Source: Chloroflexi bacterium AL-N1 (GTDB lineage Bacteria > Chloroflexota > Chloroflexia > Chloroflexales > Roseiflexaceae). From it: a stretch of DNA of 64,000 bases. A program made the translations under genes and the position numbers. Below are positions 25,777-34,571 of the stretch, piece after piece. The stretch covers positions 124,001 to 188,000 of the forward strand of contig WYDT01000014.1 of the NCBI GenBank assembly GCA_013122435.1, read 5' to 3'. The notes below the pieces were generated by a model. It ran no database searches, was not told the origin of the DNA, and worked only from the letters and a program-made list of their open reading frames with translations. The number at the start of each line of letters is the position of its first letter. Positions within the stretch are counted from its first letter, which is position 1.

Positions 25777-26370
25777 ATGTCACCACGCACAGCCGAACAA
25801 AATCACGAACTGCGCGAAGAGAGTCGCCGCAAGATCATGAAGCACGCGATGGCCTTGTTTGCCACACATGGCTATGATCAGACGTCGGTTCGTATGATCG
25901 CGCAGTCAGCCGGTATCTCGCAGGGTCTGATGTACAACTACTTTGAAAGTAAAGAACATTTGCTGTTAGCGCTTTTCCAGCGAAGCGTGCAGGATGTCAA
26001 CGAGTCGTTTGTACGTGCGGAGGAAGCCGACGATCCACGTGAGCTGATCGCGCAACTTGTGCGTGCGGCGATGGCGGTCGTACGTGAACACCTGGATTTC
26101 TGGAGGGCCTGGTACAGTGTGCGGATGCAGCCCAGTGTCATTGCAAAGTTAGGTGCTGATCTGCCAGTGTGGACCGATACGACTCGTCAGCAACTTGAGA
26201 GCTACTTTCGGTCAGCCGGGGTGTCGCAGCCAGCTATCGAGGCAACTGTCCTCTTTGCTGTAATTGATGGTGTGGCCCAGCATTATGCACTCGAAGCTGA
26301 ACACTATCCGCTGGAGGAGGTGGTGGAGGCGGTGATTGAGAAATATCAACATTTTTTTGCAACGCAGTAA
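25777..26370 (+). CDS. TetR-family transcriptional regulator
   Basis: A 197-residue repressor with the N-terminal HTH (IMKHAMALFATHGYDQTSVRMIAQSAGISQGLMYNYFESKEHLL, about 20-62) and an all-helical ligand domain. Start at ATG 25777 with AAAGGT upstream; the GTG at 25735 would place the operator inside the coding region. It lies 16 nt before a hydrolase gene and probably controls that operon and itself through the dyad at 25745. Confidence 0.92.
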   Translation: MSPRTAEQNHELREESRRKIMKHAMALFATHGYDQTSVRMIAQSAGISQGLMYNYFESKEHLLLALFQRSVQDVNESFVRAEEADDPRELIAQLVRAAMAVVREHLDFWRAWYSVRMQPSVIAKLGADLPVWTDTTRQQLESYFRSAGVSQPAIEATVLFAVIDGVAQHYALEAEHYPLEEVVEAVIEKYQHFFATQ

Positions 26371-26386
26371 CTCAAGTGAGGTAGGT

Positions 26387-27277
26387 ATGCAACAACTTCA
26401 TTGGTTAAATCAAACAATGTATCCTTTTAGGTCACATTTTCTTAAACTGGATGCGGGTCGTATGCATTACATTGATGAAGGGCAGGGGCCGCCACTGGTC
26501 TTTGTGCATGGGACGCCCGTCTGGTCGTTTTTATATCGGGATATGATCAAAGAGCTGTCCAAAGAGTATCGTTGCATTGCGATGGATCATCTGGGCTTTG
26601 GGCTGTCGGATAAGCCAGCAAACTGGGGGTACCGACCAGCCGATCACGCCCATAATGTGCGTGCATTGATCGAGCATCTTGGGTTGGAGCAACTGGCACT
26701 GGTTGTTCATGATTTTGGTGGTCCTATTGGTCTGTCCTACGCCATTGAACAACCTGAGAATGTGACACAACTGGTAGTGTTTAATACCTGGATGTGGTCG
26801 CTTAAAGGGAATGCTGAGGCCGAACGAGTCAGTAACACGATGGGTGGACAACTCGGGCGTATTCTGTATCAGCGTTTCAATTTTTCGGCCCGTGTTCTGG
26901 TCAAAATGGTGATGGCTGATCAGCGCAAACTCACCAAGGAAGTCCATCAACACTACATCAAAGCGACAACCAAACCGCAGGATCGTCAGGGGATGTGGCG
27001 GTTGGCCTGTGAGTTGACGGGCTCAAGCGAGTGGTACGATGGGTTGTGGCAGCAGCGTGAGCGCATTCGTGACATTCCAGTGTTGCTGTTGTGGGGCATG
27101 CAAGATCTGGGGGTCAAGGGTGAGATTTTTGACGTAAAACGCTGGCAGAATCTCTTTACAAATCAGAAGACGGTTCTGTTCCCAGATGCTGGCCATTTTG
27201 TGCAGGAGGAGGAACCACAACGATCTACGCAGGAGATTGCTGCCTTTCTGTCCAGTGCAAAGCCTGTACCTGTGTGA
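26387..27277 (+). CDS. Alpha/beta hydrolase, haloalkane dehalogenase-like
   Basis: The 296-residue protein (ATG at 26387, GAGG upstream) has VFVHGTPVWSFLY, the nucleophile elbow VVHDFGGP with Asp, VFNTWMWSLKG and the catalytic His in AGHFVQEEE. The same order of motifs occurs in the paralogue at 10356-11237. The Asp nucleophile separates it from esterases and fits dehalogenases or related hydrolases. Control by a TetR regulator suggests that it acts on an inducing xenobiotic or lipid-derived compound, but this is inference. Confidence 0.83.
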   Translation: MQQLHWLNQTMYPFRSHFLKLDAGRMHYIDEGQGPPLVFVHGTPVWSFLYRDMIKELSKEYRCIAMDHLGFGLSDKPANWGYRPADHAHNVRALIEHLGLEQLALVVHDFGGPIGLSYAIEQPENVTQLVVFNTWMWSLKGNAEAERVSNTMGGQLGRILYQRFNFSARVLVKMVMADQRKLTKEVHQHYIKATTKPQDRQGMWRLACELTGSSEWYDGLWQQRERIRDIPVLLLWGMQDLGVKGEIFDVKRWQNLFTNQKTVLFPDAGHFVQEEEPQRSTQEIAAFLSSAKPVPV

Positions 27278-27409
27278 TTGATTTGCATAAGGTACCTTTT
27301 AGGTTGTTTTTCATCAACACACCTGGACTATGCTACATTCATCTGGATTGTAAGGCATAGTGTCACTGTATTGATGCACGTAGATATTGCAATGGCTTGA
27401 GTCTGGCTG

Positions 27410-27634
27410 TTAATGTATGCATCTCCAGATGTCATTTCTACTATATTCTTCCATTACAACGCTAGATATAGCTTGATCTCTTATTCGACAATCGAGATAA
27501 CCCCCACAAGTACTATATGTTGCTGCACTATTTGGCTTGGTGGTATAACGATAGAAAGTCAAGTAGCCCTCTGCTTGATCAAGTGCTATAACCTCATCAA
27601 TGTTAGCTTCAATTAGTGTGTGAACTCTTGTCAT
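27410..27634 (-). CDS. Possible small protein, unrecognised
   Basis: A 74-residue frame with AAAGG seven bases before its ATG. The composition is reasonable (MTRVHTLIEANIDEVIALDQ, two Cys, acidic N-terminal helix). It stands alone in a long AT-rich gap and matches no family I know. It could be chance. Confidence 0.35.
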   Translation of the reverse strand: MTRVHTLIEANIDEVIALDQAEGYLTFYRYTTKPNSAATYSTCGGYLDCRIRDQAISSVVMEEYSRNDIWRCIH

Positions 27635-28170
27635 AGCTGCCTTTAGTCATCTTATTGTTTTTAATATCAAAACTGTTCTTGTGATTACCACTATTAATAC
27701 CAAAGGTGTTGGTGAGAATATTTGAATACAAACATTAGTGTATTTTTATGCTTTTTTATTGACAAAATAATTAAAGTATACTATTATTCGTGCCGCTATT
27801 ATACATAATATATATACAAATATCTCTAAGATTATACATGCCAAGATACGTATAAATAGAATATTGAAGCTTTGCGATAAAAAGAAAAAAGTCTGAAACG
27901 TCGTTAGCTTGTGACTTTTTGTTCATTCTAACATGCTCATAGTAATGATATTGAGAGTTATTCTGCCAAGATAGACACTTTTGCAGATGTTAGTAATAGT
28001 GAATTTGATTGCTTTTGCTGGAGAAACAATGTATTTGCTGATAGAAGCCACTGATGGGGGTGTGCCCAGTCTAATTAAGCCTTCCATCGATGCTATGACA
28101 TTCATCCAACCATAACTTTGAGTTCGCAGGTATTTGATTGTTCTTATAGTTCTTGGGAGGGTTAACACTT
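27635..28170. other. AT-rich intergenic stretch before the subtilisin gene
   Basis: No supported gene. Contains a weak dyad AAAAAAGTC / GACTTTTT (27885-27920). The AT content is well above that of the flanking genes. GGGAGG at 28156-28161 is the ribosome site of the next gene. Confidence 0.4.
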
Positions 28171-29907
28171 ATGAACAGTATCCGCACGTATCGTTGGTTT
28201 GGAGTTGCTGCCCTTGCGCTAGCCATGCTTGCCTTGGTCTGGCCAATGCAAGGGATCGCTGTGAATCGGGATATCGCGATCGACACTGAGACGGAAACAT
28301 GGATGGATGAAGCGGACGCCTCCGCAACTGAAACGTTTCTGGTGCTCTTACGTGATGATGGAACTCAGGCACGGGTCAATCAAGCCCAGGTGATGAGTGA
28401 CAAGACCACCCGCCGTACCCATGTTCACACAGTGCTGCGTGAACGTGCCGAAAGCAATGAGCGCGTGCTCCAGGCGATGCTCACCAAACGTGGTGTCGCC
28501 GATGAGGTACAGGACGTGCAGGTCTTCCAAAGTGTGAACGGCTTCTCCATCACTGGCACCAAAGCCGTGGTTGAGGCACTCGAAAACTGGAACCTGGTCG
28601 AGAGTATTGATATGGAGATGACAATTCAGCTTGATGAGCCGTTGGCTGCCGAACCACTGGCACAGATCAATGCGGTGGAATGGAACATTTCCAAGATTGG
28701 TGCAGATCAGGTCCAGTCGCAACTGGGTATTGATGGCTCCGGGGTAGTAGTTGGCGGGATGGACACGGGTGTCCGTAGCACCCACGAGGCGTTGGCAGGC
28801 AACTACAAGTGTGCTGGTACCAGCAATAGTGCCTGCTGGTTAGATGCCGTCAATGGCCAATTGTCACCATATGACGATCAGGGACACGGATCGCATACGA
28901 TGGGAACTGCCGTTGGTAGTGGTGGCATTGGTGTCGCACCCGGTGCTGAGTGGATCGCCTGTAAAGCCTTTAATTCCTTTGGTGGGGCGACTGGAACTGA
29001 TATTCTGGAGTGCTTCGACTTCTTCCTGGCACCGGGGGGTAATCCGACCAACGCCCCCGATATCGTGATCAACTCCTGGGGCAATGGCAACGGCTCCTTC
29101 TCCGGATATCAGCAGGCGGTGACAAACTGGGTCAATGCGGGTATCTATCCTTCCTTCTCCAACGGTAACAGTGGACCTAGTTGTGGCACGGTCGGTGCAC
29201 CAGCCAGTTACAGCAATGCGGTCGGGACCGGCTCAACCGATATCAATGACACGATTGCAAACTCCAGCAGCCGGGGACCATCGCCTTTCGGTGGTATTGG
29301 CAAGCCAGATCTAAGTGCGCCAGGCGTGAGCATTCGCAGTGCATGGCGCACCAGCGATAGTGGCTACAACACCATCAGTGGTACGTCCATGGCTGGTCCA
29401 CATACAGCAGGTTTAGCTGCGCTGTTGCTAGATGCTGACCCAACCCTCTCCATTGATGCGTTAACGGCGAACATGAAAGCGAATGCCGTGGGGATTCCGG
29501 CCAGTGGGTGTAATAGCTCAGGTGTTCCGAACAACATCTACGGTTGGGGACGCATTAATGCGATGGCATCGGTCCAGGCTGCGCTTGGTGGTGGTCCCAC
29601 CCCAACGCCAACGCTGCCACCCACAGATCCCCCAATCATTACATCTGTGTTATGCGAAAGTGGTAGCGGGTTTGGTTCTTTCCGTGAGTTTTTCTGCTTT
29701 GCATCCGTTTCTGGCGGTACAGGAAGCTACAACTATAACTGGAGTGTAGTATCTGGGAGTGCATCTATCAACAATGTGAGTCAAGCATTTGTAGATGGAA
29801 CCTGTCAGGCAGATACCTTTAATACTGTCAGACTTGAGGTAACCGATAATGCAGGAACCAGTGACTCAGAGGATAGTTCCTTTGTTTGTTTTGATATTGT
29901 TCCTTAG
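28171..29907 (+). CDS. Secreted subtilisin-like serine protease (S8)
   Basis: The 578-residue protein has a signal peptide (about 10-31) and an I9-type propeptide (about 48-140: TFLVLLRDDGTQARVNQAQ... VFQSVNGFSITGTKAVVEAL). An S8 catalytic domain follows with Asp198 (GGMDTGV), His239 (GHGSHTMG) and Ser406 (SGTSMAGPH), the oxyanion Asn lying in VINSWGNG. A Thr/Pro linker (TPTPTLPPT) leads to a short PKD-like C-terminal domain with two Cys. It is probably an extracellular digestive protease. The start at 28171 is chosen from the upstream GGGAGG. Confidence 0.93.
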   Translation: MNSIRTYRWFGVAALALAMLALVWPMQGIAVNRDIAIDTETETWMDEADASATETFLVLLRDDGTQARVNQAQVMSDKTTRRTHVHTVLRERAESNERVLQAMLTKRGVADEVQDVQVFQSVNGFSITGTKAVVEALENWNLVESIDMEMTIQLDEPLAAEPLAQINAVEWNISKIGADQVQSQLGIDGSGVVVGGMDTGVRSTHEALAGNYKCAGTSNSACWLDAVNGQLSPYDDQGHGSHTMGTAVGSGGIGVAPGAEWIACKAFNSFGGATGTDILECFDFFLAPGGNPTNAPDIVINSWGNGNGSFSGYQQAVTNWVNAGIYPSFSNGNSGPSCGTVGAPASYSNAVGTGSTDINDTIANSSSRGPSPFGGIGKPDLSAPGVSIRSAWRTSDSGYNTISGTSMAGPHTAGLAALLLDADPTLSIDALTANMKANAVGIPASGCNSSGVPNNIYGWGRINAMASVQAALGGGPTPTPTLPPTDPPIITSVLCESGSGFGSFREFFCFASVSGGTGSYNYNWSVVSGSASINNVSQAFVDGTCQADTFNTVRLEVTDNAGTSDSEDSSFVCFDIVP

Positions 29908-30136
29908 AACTATCGTTAGTTAGCATAGGTGTGTTTGTTGGGGTGTGTAGCAGATAGAAACTATATTATTCCAGAGCTAAAGAATAATCTGCTCAGATAA
30001 TTTTTATACAACTGCACATCCCAACGATTGCTATATGTCTTCCAGGTGTCTTTGGAAACTAATACTTCAGAAAAAGGTGTTTCTTCTAGTATCGTTAAGT
30101 GATTTTCCTTTATTCCAATCAAGATAGTGTTGTAAG

Positions 30137-30169
30137 CCTGAAAGGTTGATGAAATCTTTCAGGTTTTTT
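30137..30169 (+). terminator. Terminator downstream of the subtilisin gene
   Basis: Perfect 8-bp stem CCTGAAAG / CTTTCAGG, 11-nt loop, then six T. It lies 230 nt after the stop, leaving a long 3' leader with no gene. Confidence 0.85.
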
Positions 30170-30227
30170 GATTCATTGGCAATGCATATGCAAATTACAT
30201 GTACACTCATTGCACTTCTTTAGCAGG

Positions 30228-30256
30228 TTGACTTTTTAATTAGGCTAGGCTAAAAT
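30228..30256 (+). promoter_or_regulatory. Promoter of the metal ABC transporter operon
   Basis: TTGACT (30228-30233), 17-bp spacer, TAAAAT (30251-30256): a near-consensus sigma-70 promoter about 70 bp before the binding-protein gene. Confidence 0.7.
30240..30253. promoter_or_regulatory. DtxR/MntR-like operator overlapping the promoter
   Basis: TTAGGCTAGGCTAA matches its own reverse complement at 12 of 14 positions and has the TTAGGnTA...CTAA character of DtxR-family metal-repressor sites. It covers the spacer and reaches into the -10 box, where a bound repressor would block RNA polymerase. Confidence 0.55.
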
Positions 30257-30326
30257 TAGAATGAGTTAAACTTTGAATGATTATAAAGTACATTTTAGAA
30301 ATCGGATGTCAGGAGACAAAACGTTT

Positions 30327-31349
30327 ATGAGAAAGCTGTATGTATGGATTATTGCTATCACACTTATGGTTTTTCTGGCTGCCTGTGGCGGTCAGGCCAA
30401 CTCTGGGGAAACAGAAGGGGAGACAGGTGCCAATAGTGAAATTACTGAAGGTGAGGCCATAGCAGACACGTCGGTAGGGAGTGAGGCGGCCCCACGCGAA
30501 ACTCCACTCAACGTTGTGGCAACCACAGGACAAATTGCTGACACCACCCGCAATATCGGCGGTGATACTATCGAACTGGTTGAGCTTTTGGGACCTGGAA
30601 TCGATCCACATACCTATGTGGCAACTGAGGGTGATATCTCGGCTTTTCAGAATGCAGATGTTATTTTGTATAACGGGCTACACCTGGAAGCACAACTAGA
30701 GCGCGTTCTTGAGCAGATTGGTGATGGTGGCGATACTATAGTGGTTCCTGTTGGCGAATCGATCGATGAGTTATCGTTATTAAACTGGGAACCTGAGGCT
30801 GGGTTGCCTTTTGATCCGCATATCTGGAACGATGTTCGGCTATGGATCGAAGTTTCCAACGCCATCCGTGATACGCTGGTGGATGCCGATCCGGCCAATG
30901 CAGATCTTTACGAAGCGAATGCGACTGATTATATACAACAATTAGAAGAGTTGCACGAATATATTCTTGCGGAGCGCGAGAAGATTCCGCAAGAACAGCG
31001 TGTGCTGGTTACCGCTCACGATGCGTTTGGCTATTACGCCCGTGCATACGGTTTTGCCGTTGAAGCAGTGCAGGGTATTAGTACCGAGTCAGAAGCAAGC
31101 ACAGCAGATATTCAAACCCTTGCCGACATTGTGGTTGAAAACGGAGTGCCTGCGATGTTTATCGAAACGACTATCTCGCCGCGTACTATCGAGGCGGTTC
31201 AGGAGGCGGTCCGTGCCCAGGGTCAGGAAGTTGAAGTTGGTGGGACAATCTACTCTGACGCAATGGGAGAACCAGGGTCAGGAGCTGATACGTATATAGG
31301 AATGATGCGTCATAATATTGATACGATTGTCGGGGCGCTTGGTGAATAG
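30327..31349 (+). CDS. Metal (Zn/Mn) ABC transporter substrate-binding lipoprotein
   Basis: The 340-residue protein starts at ATG 30327 (AGGAG upstream) with a lipoprotein signal ending in FLAACGG. The cluster A-I (ZnuA/TroA) fold is seen in NVVATTGQIADTTRNIGGD, and the metal ligands lie in the conserved DPHTY, DPHIWND, TAHDAFGYYA and the late TIYSDAMG. The His-rich loop typical of zinc-specific ZnuA is missing; an acidic linker follows the lipobox instead, which slightly favours Mn or a mixed role. First gene of a four-gene operon. Confidence 0.9.
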   Translation: MRKLYVWIIAITLMVFLAACGGQANSGETEGETGANSEITEGEAIADTSVGSEAAPRETPLNVVATTGQIADTTRNIGGDTIELVELLGPGIDPHTYVATEGDISAFQNADVILYNGLHLEAQLERVLEQIGDGGDTIVVPVGESIDELSLLNWEPEAGLPFDPHIWNDVRLWIEVSNAIRDTLVDADPANADLYEANATDYIQQLEELHEYILAEREKIPQEQRVLVTAHDAFGYYARAYGFAVEAVQGISTESEASTADIQTLADIVVENGVPAMFIETTISPRTIEAVQEAVRAQGQEVEVGGTIYSDAMGEPGSGADTYIGMMRHNIDTIVGALGE

Positions 31350-31358
31350 GTTAGAGAC

Positions 31359-31388
31359 AGAAGGGGTAGGGGCAACTCTGCTCCTTCT
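31359..31388 (+). terminator. Intra-operon hairpin after the binding-protein gene
   Basis: AGAAGGGG and CTCCTTCT pair over 8 bp (one GU pair) across a 14-nt loop and are followed by TTAG only. It lies between the first two genes of the metal transporter operon and may be a partial terminator that keeps the binding protein more abundant than the ATPase. Confidence 0.5.
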
Positions 31389-31416
31389 TTAGATAGATAT
31401 TTCAAGTTAGGACAGT

Positions 31417-32193
31417 ATGATGGATACAGAACAAAATGCGGTGGAGGTGACGGATTTAACAGTTGCATATCGTGACAAACCAGTGTTGTGGGATGTTGAT
31501 GTGGTTGTGCCAGCAGGTGTCTTGATGGCCATCGTTGGACCGAATGGTGCGGGCAAAACCACCCTGATAAAGGCCATCATGGGGTTGGTGCGACCGGCTG
31601 CCGGTCAGGTGCTGGTATATGGTCGCCCGTTTGCCGAACAACGTCGTCTGGTTGGGTATGTCCCGCAGCGTGGCAGCGTCGACTGGGACTTCCCCACGAG
31701 TGTGTTGGATGTTGTGATGATGGGGCGCTATGGTGCACTGGGCTGGTTTCGACGCCCCGGCAAGCAAGAGCGTATGTTGGCGATCGAAGCTCTCGAGAAA
31801 GTCAAAATGCTGGAATTTGCTGACCGCCAGATCAGCCAACTCTCGGGTGGCCAGCAACAGCGAGTCTTTCTGGCACGTGCGCTGGTTCAGGATGCTCAGG
31901 TGTATCTCATGGATGAGCCGTTTCAGGGTGTGGATGCCACGACTGAGCGTGCTATCGTGGCCTTGCTCCAAGACTTGCGTGCAGCAGGTAAGACCGTGGT
32001 GGTGGTCCATCATGACTTGCAGACTGTCCCCGAATATTTTGATTGGGTCACGTTGTTGAACGTGCGGAGGATTGCGAGCGGTCCTGTGCCTGAGGTCTAC
32101 ACTGAGCAGAACTTGCGTTTAGCGTATGGCGGTCGTGTGGCCTTCCTCGACCAGGTGAGCACAAAAAGTGACAACGATTCAGTGCTGAAATAG
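31417..32193 (+). CDS. Metal ABC transporter ATP-binding protein
   Basis: The 258-residue ATPase shows Walker A GPNGAGKTTL (about 39-48), signature QLSGGQQQR, Walker B QVYLMDEPFQGVD and switch HH in VVVVHHDL, all typical of the ZnuC/MntB (TroB) branch. It powers the two permeases encoded next. Two ATG codons stand side by side at the start. Confidence 0.93.
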   Translation: MMDTEQNAVEVTDLTVAYRDKPVLWDVDVVVPAGVLMAIVGPNGAGKTTLIKAIMGLVRPAAGQVLVYGRPFAEQRRLVGYVPQRGSVDWDFPTSVLDVVMMGRYGALGWFRRPGKQERMLAIEALEKVKMLEFADRQISQLSGGQQQRVFLARALVQDAQVYLMDEPFQGVDATTERAIVALLQDLRAAGKTVVVVHHDLQTVPEYFDWVTLLNVRRIASGPVPEVYTEQNLRLAYGGRVAFLDQVSTKSDNDSVLK

Positions 32194-32218
32194 CGTGGTG
32201 AAGGGGGTATAGATTTAC

Positions 32219-33418
32219 ATGGATGTGTTTCAACTACTACAACTTCTCTTTACAGATTACACGCTACGCACAGTTGCACTTGGTACCGCTGTTCTCGGCA
32301 TTGTGAGCGGCGTGTTAGGATGTTATGCCGTGTTGCGACGACAAGCGCTGCTTGGTGATGCGATGTCGCATGCAGCTCTGCCTGGTATTGTGTTCGCTTT
32401 CCTGATTACGGGAGTACGCGAACAGTTAATTTTGCTGATCGGTGCGGCGCTGGCCGGATGGTTCGCCGCGTTTATTGTGATCAGTGTTGTGCGTATGACC
32501 CGCCTCAAGGAAGATAGTGCATTAGGAATAGTGTTGTCGGTCTTCTTTGGTTTTGGGATGGTGCTACTGTCCTTTGCACAGAAGCAGCCAGATGCAGCGC
32601 AGGCAGGTCTGAGTACCTTTTTGTTTGGTCAGGCGGCCTCGCTGGTCGTACGCGATGTAATTACGATGGCAACAATCGGTGCAGTAGCGTTGCTGCTAGT
32701 TGGGATGTTTTGGAAAGAATTTAAGCTGCTGAGTTTTGACCCTGAGTTTGGTGCGAGCCAGGGCTTTCCCATCCGCCTCCTCGACATTACTATGACATCG
32801 CTGATTGTGGTGGCAATTGTGATTGGTCTGCAAACCGTTGGAGTCATCCTGATGAGTGCAATGCTGGTTGCCCCCGCAGCGGCAGCACGGCAGTGGACCG
32901 ACCGCCTCAGTCTGATGGTGTTGCTGGCAGCAGTATTTGGTGCTACTGCTGGAGTAGCTGGTGCGCTTATCAGTACGACGGCGCGTGGTTTGTCTACAGG
33001 TCCAACGATTGTGTTGAGCATCAGTGTTATTGTACTGATTTCGATGTTATTTGCCCCCAATCGAGGTCTGGTGTGGAATTGGGCACGTCATCAGCGCAAT
33101 CGTCGCAGGCTGCGTCTTGATGCTGTTTTGCAGGATCTCTATGCACTTGCACAACAGCACGATCATGCCGATCATGCTCATACGACCGAGGTATTGCGTG
33201 TGATGAATGAGCGACGTGGTGGTGTTCGCCGCACGCTGAATGAGTTAGTTGCCCGTGGCTTGGTTCAGCAGATGGGACATGAAACATGGATTTTGACTGC
33301 GGCTGGTTTGCACCAGGTGCGCCAACTGGCCAACGCAGGTTTGTCATCAATAGATGTGGCCGATAGTGGAGTGGATGGCCAACTCGATGGTACGTTGAAA
33401 CAAGCGGGGGTAAAGTAA
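32219..33418 (+). CDS. Metal ABC permease with C-terminal winged-helix domain
   Basis: Residues 1 to about 280 form a ZnuB/TroC-type permease with eight or nine membrane helices (GCYAVLRRQALLGDAMSHAALPG is the family signature). Residues about 295-375 form a soluble winged-helix domain like the DNA-binding part of DtxR/MntR regulators (VLRVMNERRGGVRRTLNELVARGLVQQMGHETWILTAAG). They are preceded by HDHADHAH, a probable metal-binding His cluster. Normal permeases are about 280-300 residues, so this is a real fusion, with no stop or frameshift at the join. The domain may sense cytoplasmic metal and gate the transporter or act on DNA. Confidence 0.9.
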   Translation: MDVFQLLQLLFTDYTLRTVALGTAVLGIVSGVLGCYAVLRRQALLGDAMSHAALPGIVFAFLITGVREQLILLIGAALAGWFAAFIVISVVRMTRLKEDSALGIVLSVFFGFGMVLLSFAQKQPDAAQAGLSTFLFGQAASLVVRDVITMATIGAVALLLVGMFWKEFKLLSFDPEFGASQGFPIRLLDITMTSLIVVAIVIGLQTVGVILMSAMLVAPAAAARQWTDRLSLMVLLAAVFGATAGVAGALISTTARGLSTGPTIVLSISVIVLISMLFAPNRGLVWNWARHQRNRRRLRLDAVLQDLYALAQQHDHADHAHTTEVLRVMNERRGGVRRTLNELVARGLVQQMGHETWILTAAGLHQVRQLANAGLSSIDVADSGVDGQLDGTLKQAGVK

Positions 33419-33419
33419 T

Positions 33420-34526
33420 ATGTCACCACAATTAGAAGTACAACTGATTGCCGCAGTCATTGCCGCTGCCTGTGCCATCCCTGGTGTCTTTCTGGTGTTA
33501 CGACGCACAGCGATGATGAGTGATGCGATCAGTCATACAGTATTACTTGGTATTGTGCTGGGCTTCTTTCTTACCAGGGATATAGAGTCACCGTGGCTGT
33601 TTGTCGGTGCGATGCTTATGGGTGTAGTGACTGTCAGTTTTGTCGAGGTGATCTCGCGCACCCAACTTGTAAAAGAGGACACCGCCATCGGTCTGGTATT
33701 TCCCGCACTGTTCAGTATTGCCGTGATCCTGATCTCGCGTTTTGCTGGGAATGTGCATCTGGATGTTGATGCGGTACTGCTTGGTGAGATTGCGCTAGCA
33801 CCATTTGATCGTTTTATGGCTTTTGGTCAGGATTGGGGGCCACGCGCGCTGGTCATTGGTGTCATCATTTTGTTGGTCAACCTATTGTTTGTGGTAGCCT
33901 TCTACAAAGAATTGAAGCTGACTACATTCGACCCAGGGTTGGCGATAGCGCTTGGTTTTTCGTCGGTACTGCTCCACTACAGTTTGATGGCGCTGGTGTC
34001 GGTGACGGCCGTTGGTGCGTTTGATGCGGTCGGTTCAATCCTGGTGATTGCCTTGTTTATCGTGCCACCAGCAGCAGCTTATCTCTTAACCGACCGACTG
34101 TCACACATGCTGGGTTTGAGTATTTTGACTGGTGTTGGGAGTGCTGTTTGTGGCTATTGGATGGCCCGCTCTCTCGACGTGTCAATTAGTGGTTCGATGG
34201 CAACGATGACGGGTGTGTTCTTTGCCGTCGCTTTGCTGTTTGCACCAGAGCGTGGCTTAATTGCCATCGCGTTGCGGCGGTTGCGTCAGCGGTGGGAATT
34301 TGCGACCCAGATGCTGGCGTTGCACCTGCTCAATCATGAGGGCACCCCAGATGCTGAGGTCGAAAGTCGTGTTGAGACGCTCAACGAGCATTTGCACTGG
34401 CAGACTGCATTTACGAAACGTGTGATACAACTCGCCGAACAAAATGGTCTGGTTCAGCGCCAGAGTGATTTGTTAATCCTTACCGATCGTGGTCGTCAGG
34501 TGGCACAGCAGGCGAGTCTGAGTTAG
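33420..34526 (+). CDS. Second metal ABC permease with C-terminal winged-helix domain
   Basis: The 368-residue protein is a TroD-like permease (about 1-280; LRRTAMMSDAISHTVLLGIVLGFF) followed by a second, diverged winged-helix domain (about 300-360; EHLHWQTAFTKRVIQLAEQNGLVQRQSDLLILTDRGRQ). It starts one nt after the stop of the first permease gene. Presence of such domains on both permease subunits means that each transporter carries a pair of them on its cytoplasmic face. A terminator follows directly. Confidence 0.9.
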   Translation: MSPQLEVQLIAAVIAAACAIPGVFLVLRRTAMMSDAISHTVLLGIVLGFFLTRDIESPWLFVGAMLMGVVTVSFVEVISRTQLVKEDTAIGLVFPALFSIAVILISRFAGNVHLDVDAVLLGEIALAPFDRFMAFGQDWGPRALVIGVIILLVNLLFVVAFYKELKLTTFDPGLAIALGFSSVLLHYSLMALVSVTAVGAFDAVGSILVIALFIVPPAAAYLLTDRLSHMLGLSILTGVGSAVCGYWMARSLDVSISGSMATMTGVFFAVALLFAPERGLIAIALRRLRQRWEFATQMLALHLLNHEGTPDAEVESRVETLNEHLHWQTAFTKRVIQLAEQNGLVQRQSDLLILTDRGRQVAQQASLS

Positions 34527-34545
34527 ATAGCTGAGAATGTATGTG

Positions 34546-34571
34546 GGGGCCTATTGCCCCTTTAGTTTTGG
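34546..34571 (+). terminator. Terminator of the metal transporter operon
   Basis: GGGGC-ctatt-GCCCC followed by TTTAGTTTTG. It overlaps the stop codon of the convergent acyl-CoA dehydrogenase gene. Confidence 0.7.
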
